A stretch of DNA of 64,000 bases from Apteryx mantelli (lineage: Eukaryota; Chordata; Aves; Apterygiformes; Apterygidae): contig NC_089981.1 of assembly GCF_036417845.1 (NCBI RefSeq), positions 64,445,268-64,509,267 on the forward strand, read 5' to 3'. Both the position numbers and the translations under genes were made by a program. Below, one piece after another: positions 63,587 to 64,000 of this stretch. The number at the start of each line of letters is the position of its first letter. Positions within the stretch are counted from its first letter, which is position 1. The notes under the pieces were generated by a model. The model saw only the letters and a list, made by a program, of their open reading frames with translations, did no database searches and was not told the origin of the DNA.

Positions 63587-63745
63587 TCAACTGCACTTGC
63601 AGGATTTCACCACCATGTTGGAGAGCTGCTCCACTTTGGGGGTCCTCCCAACATAGTACAAGATAGTGAGTGGCTCCAGGTCCTGGGGGACACAGCAGGG
63701 TGAAGCAGACGCCTCAGGATTCAGCGTGTTGTACAAGCCCAGCAC
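63587..63745 (-). CDS. TGFB3: TGFB3 terminal coding exon (end of mature TGF-beta 3)
   Basis: Transforming growth factor beta 3 is a secreted dimeric cytokine of the cystine-knot superfamily. It signals through TGFBR2/TGFBR1 to SMAD2/3, and acts in palate fusion, heart and mesenchyme development. The - strand acceptor tttccccag is followed by GTG at 63745, and the exon runs 159 nt to TGA at 63587-63589. It encodes 52 residues: [20 protein letters not shown], then [15 protein letters not shown], then [17 protein letters not shown]. Visible family features are the CC pair (one Cys is the inter-chain disulfide Cys) and the terminal CKC of the cystine knot. [10 protein letters not shown] and [10 protein letters not shown] distinguish TGFB3 from TGFB2 (VLSLYNTINP, YIGKTPKIEQ). 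No difference from the human protein is apparent to me. Upstream exons lie beyond the window. Confidence 0.98.
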   Translation of the reverse strand: MLGLYNTLNPEASASPCCVPQDLEPLTILYYVGRTPKVEQLSNMVVKSCKCS

Positions 63746-64000
63746 CTGGGGAAACAAAGTAAATGTGACAAAGTCGTGGATCCATTTAAGTGGGTTGAGC
63801 ACAGGAGGGTATTGCAGTGCTGACAGATCTCTAGGTGTTTGGACTAATGCTCATTAGAGGGCATTTCCCTGATAGTTGCCTATCACTTCCTGATTGTGGC
63901 CTGCTTCTAAAGGGTCTCACCTGCCCAGGCCTGACTCCTTTTTTTTTTTTTATTGAAGCAACCCTGCTCTGTGGCTGATGCCTGGAGTAAGGGGTTGAAG
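63746..64000 (-). other. TGFB3: TGFB3 last intron (partial)
   Basis: Sequence on the - strand just upstream of the terminal exon, ending with a good acceptor (ttgtttccccag). It contains a T-run at about 63940-63951. The reading frame continues open to 63802 only because the intron happens to lack a stop there. Confidence 0.9.

Noticed and set aside
1..64000. bacterial-type systems, CRISPR arrays, tRNA or rRNA genes, intact viral elements
   Set aside because: None seen. The sequence is intron-rich vertebrate DNA with only decayed LINE and SINE remnants.

Overview
This window is vertebrate nuclear DNA, most likely from a sauropsid (crocodilian, turtle or bird). It has short exons with GT/AG splice sites inside long introns. 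It carries decayed CR1-type LINEs whose wording is typical of sauropsid genomes, plus MIR-like SINE remnants. No bacterial, phage, CRISPR, tRNA or rRNA feature is visible.

Two genes are recognisable, and they converge. On the + strand, three exons (23139-23316, 32206-32426, 39568-39653) encode part of the Gln/Ser-rich C-terminal tail of TTLL5, a tubulin tyrosine ligase-like polyglutamylase. Their splice phases fit together exactly. On the - strand, 63587-63745 is the terminal coding exon of TGFB3 (transforming growth factor beta 3). Its 3' UTR probably runs down to an AATAAA at 62607-62612. TTLL5 and TGFB3 are also tail-to-tail neighbours in mammals, so each identification supports the other.

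Layout: 1-23 kb is presumed TTLL5 intron with two antisense CR1 copies (about 1.5-2.1 kb and 19.0-20.3 kb), one sense CR1 (14.5 kb) and several short hairpins. 23.1-39.7 kb holds the three TTLL5 exons, with an antisense CR1 at 34.6-35.0 kb and a MIR-like element at 29.9 kb. 39.7-62.6 kb holds the unresolved 3' end of TTLL5, for which several candidate exons are listed at low confidence. It also holds a CR1 3' end at 55 kb, apparently lying inside an older, unclassified repetitive segment. 62.6-64.0 kb is TGFB3.

Most open reading frames here are chance openings in intron or repeat. I see no evidence of a novel multi-gene system. The points most worth checking are the true 3' exon structure of TTLL5, one phase-compatible cassette-exon candidate, a set of near-perfect intronic hairpins, and the unclassified 51-56 kb segment.
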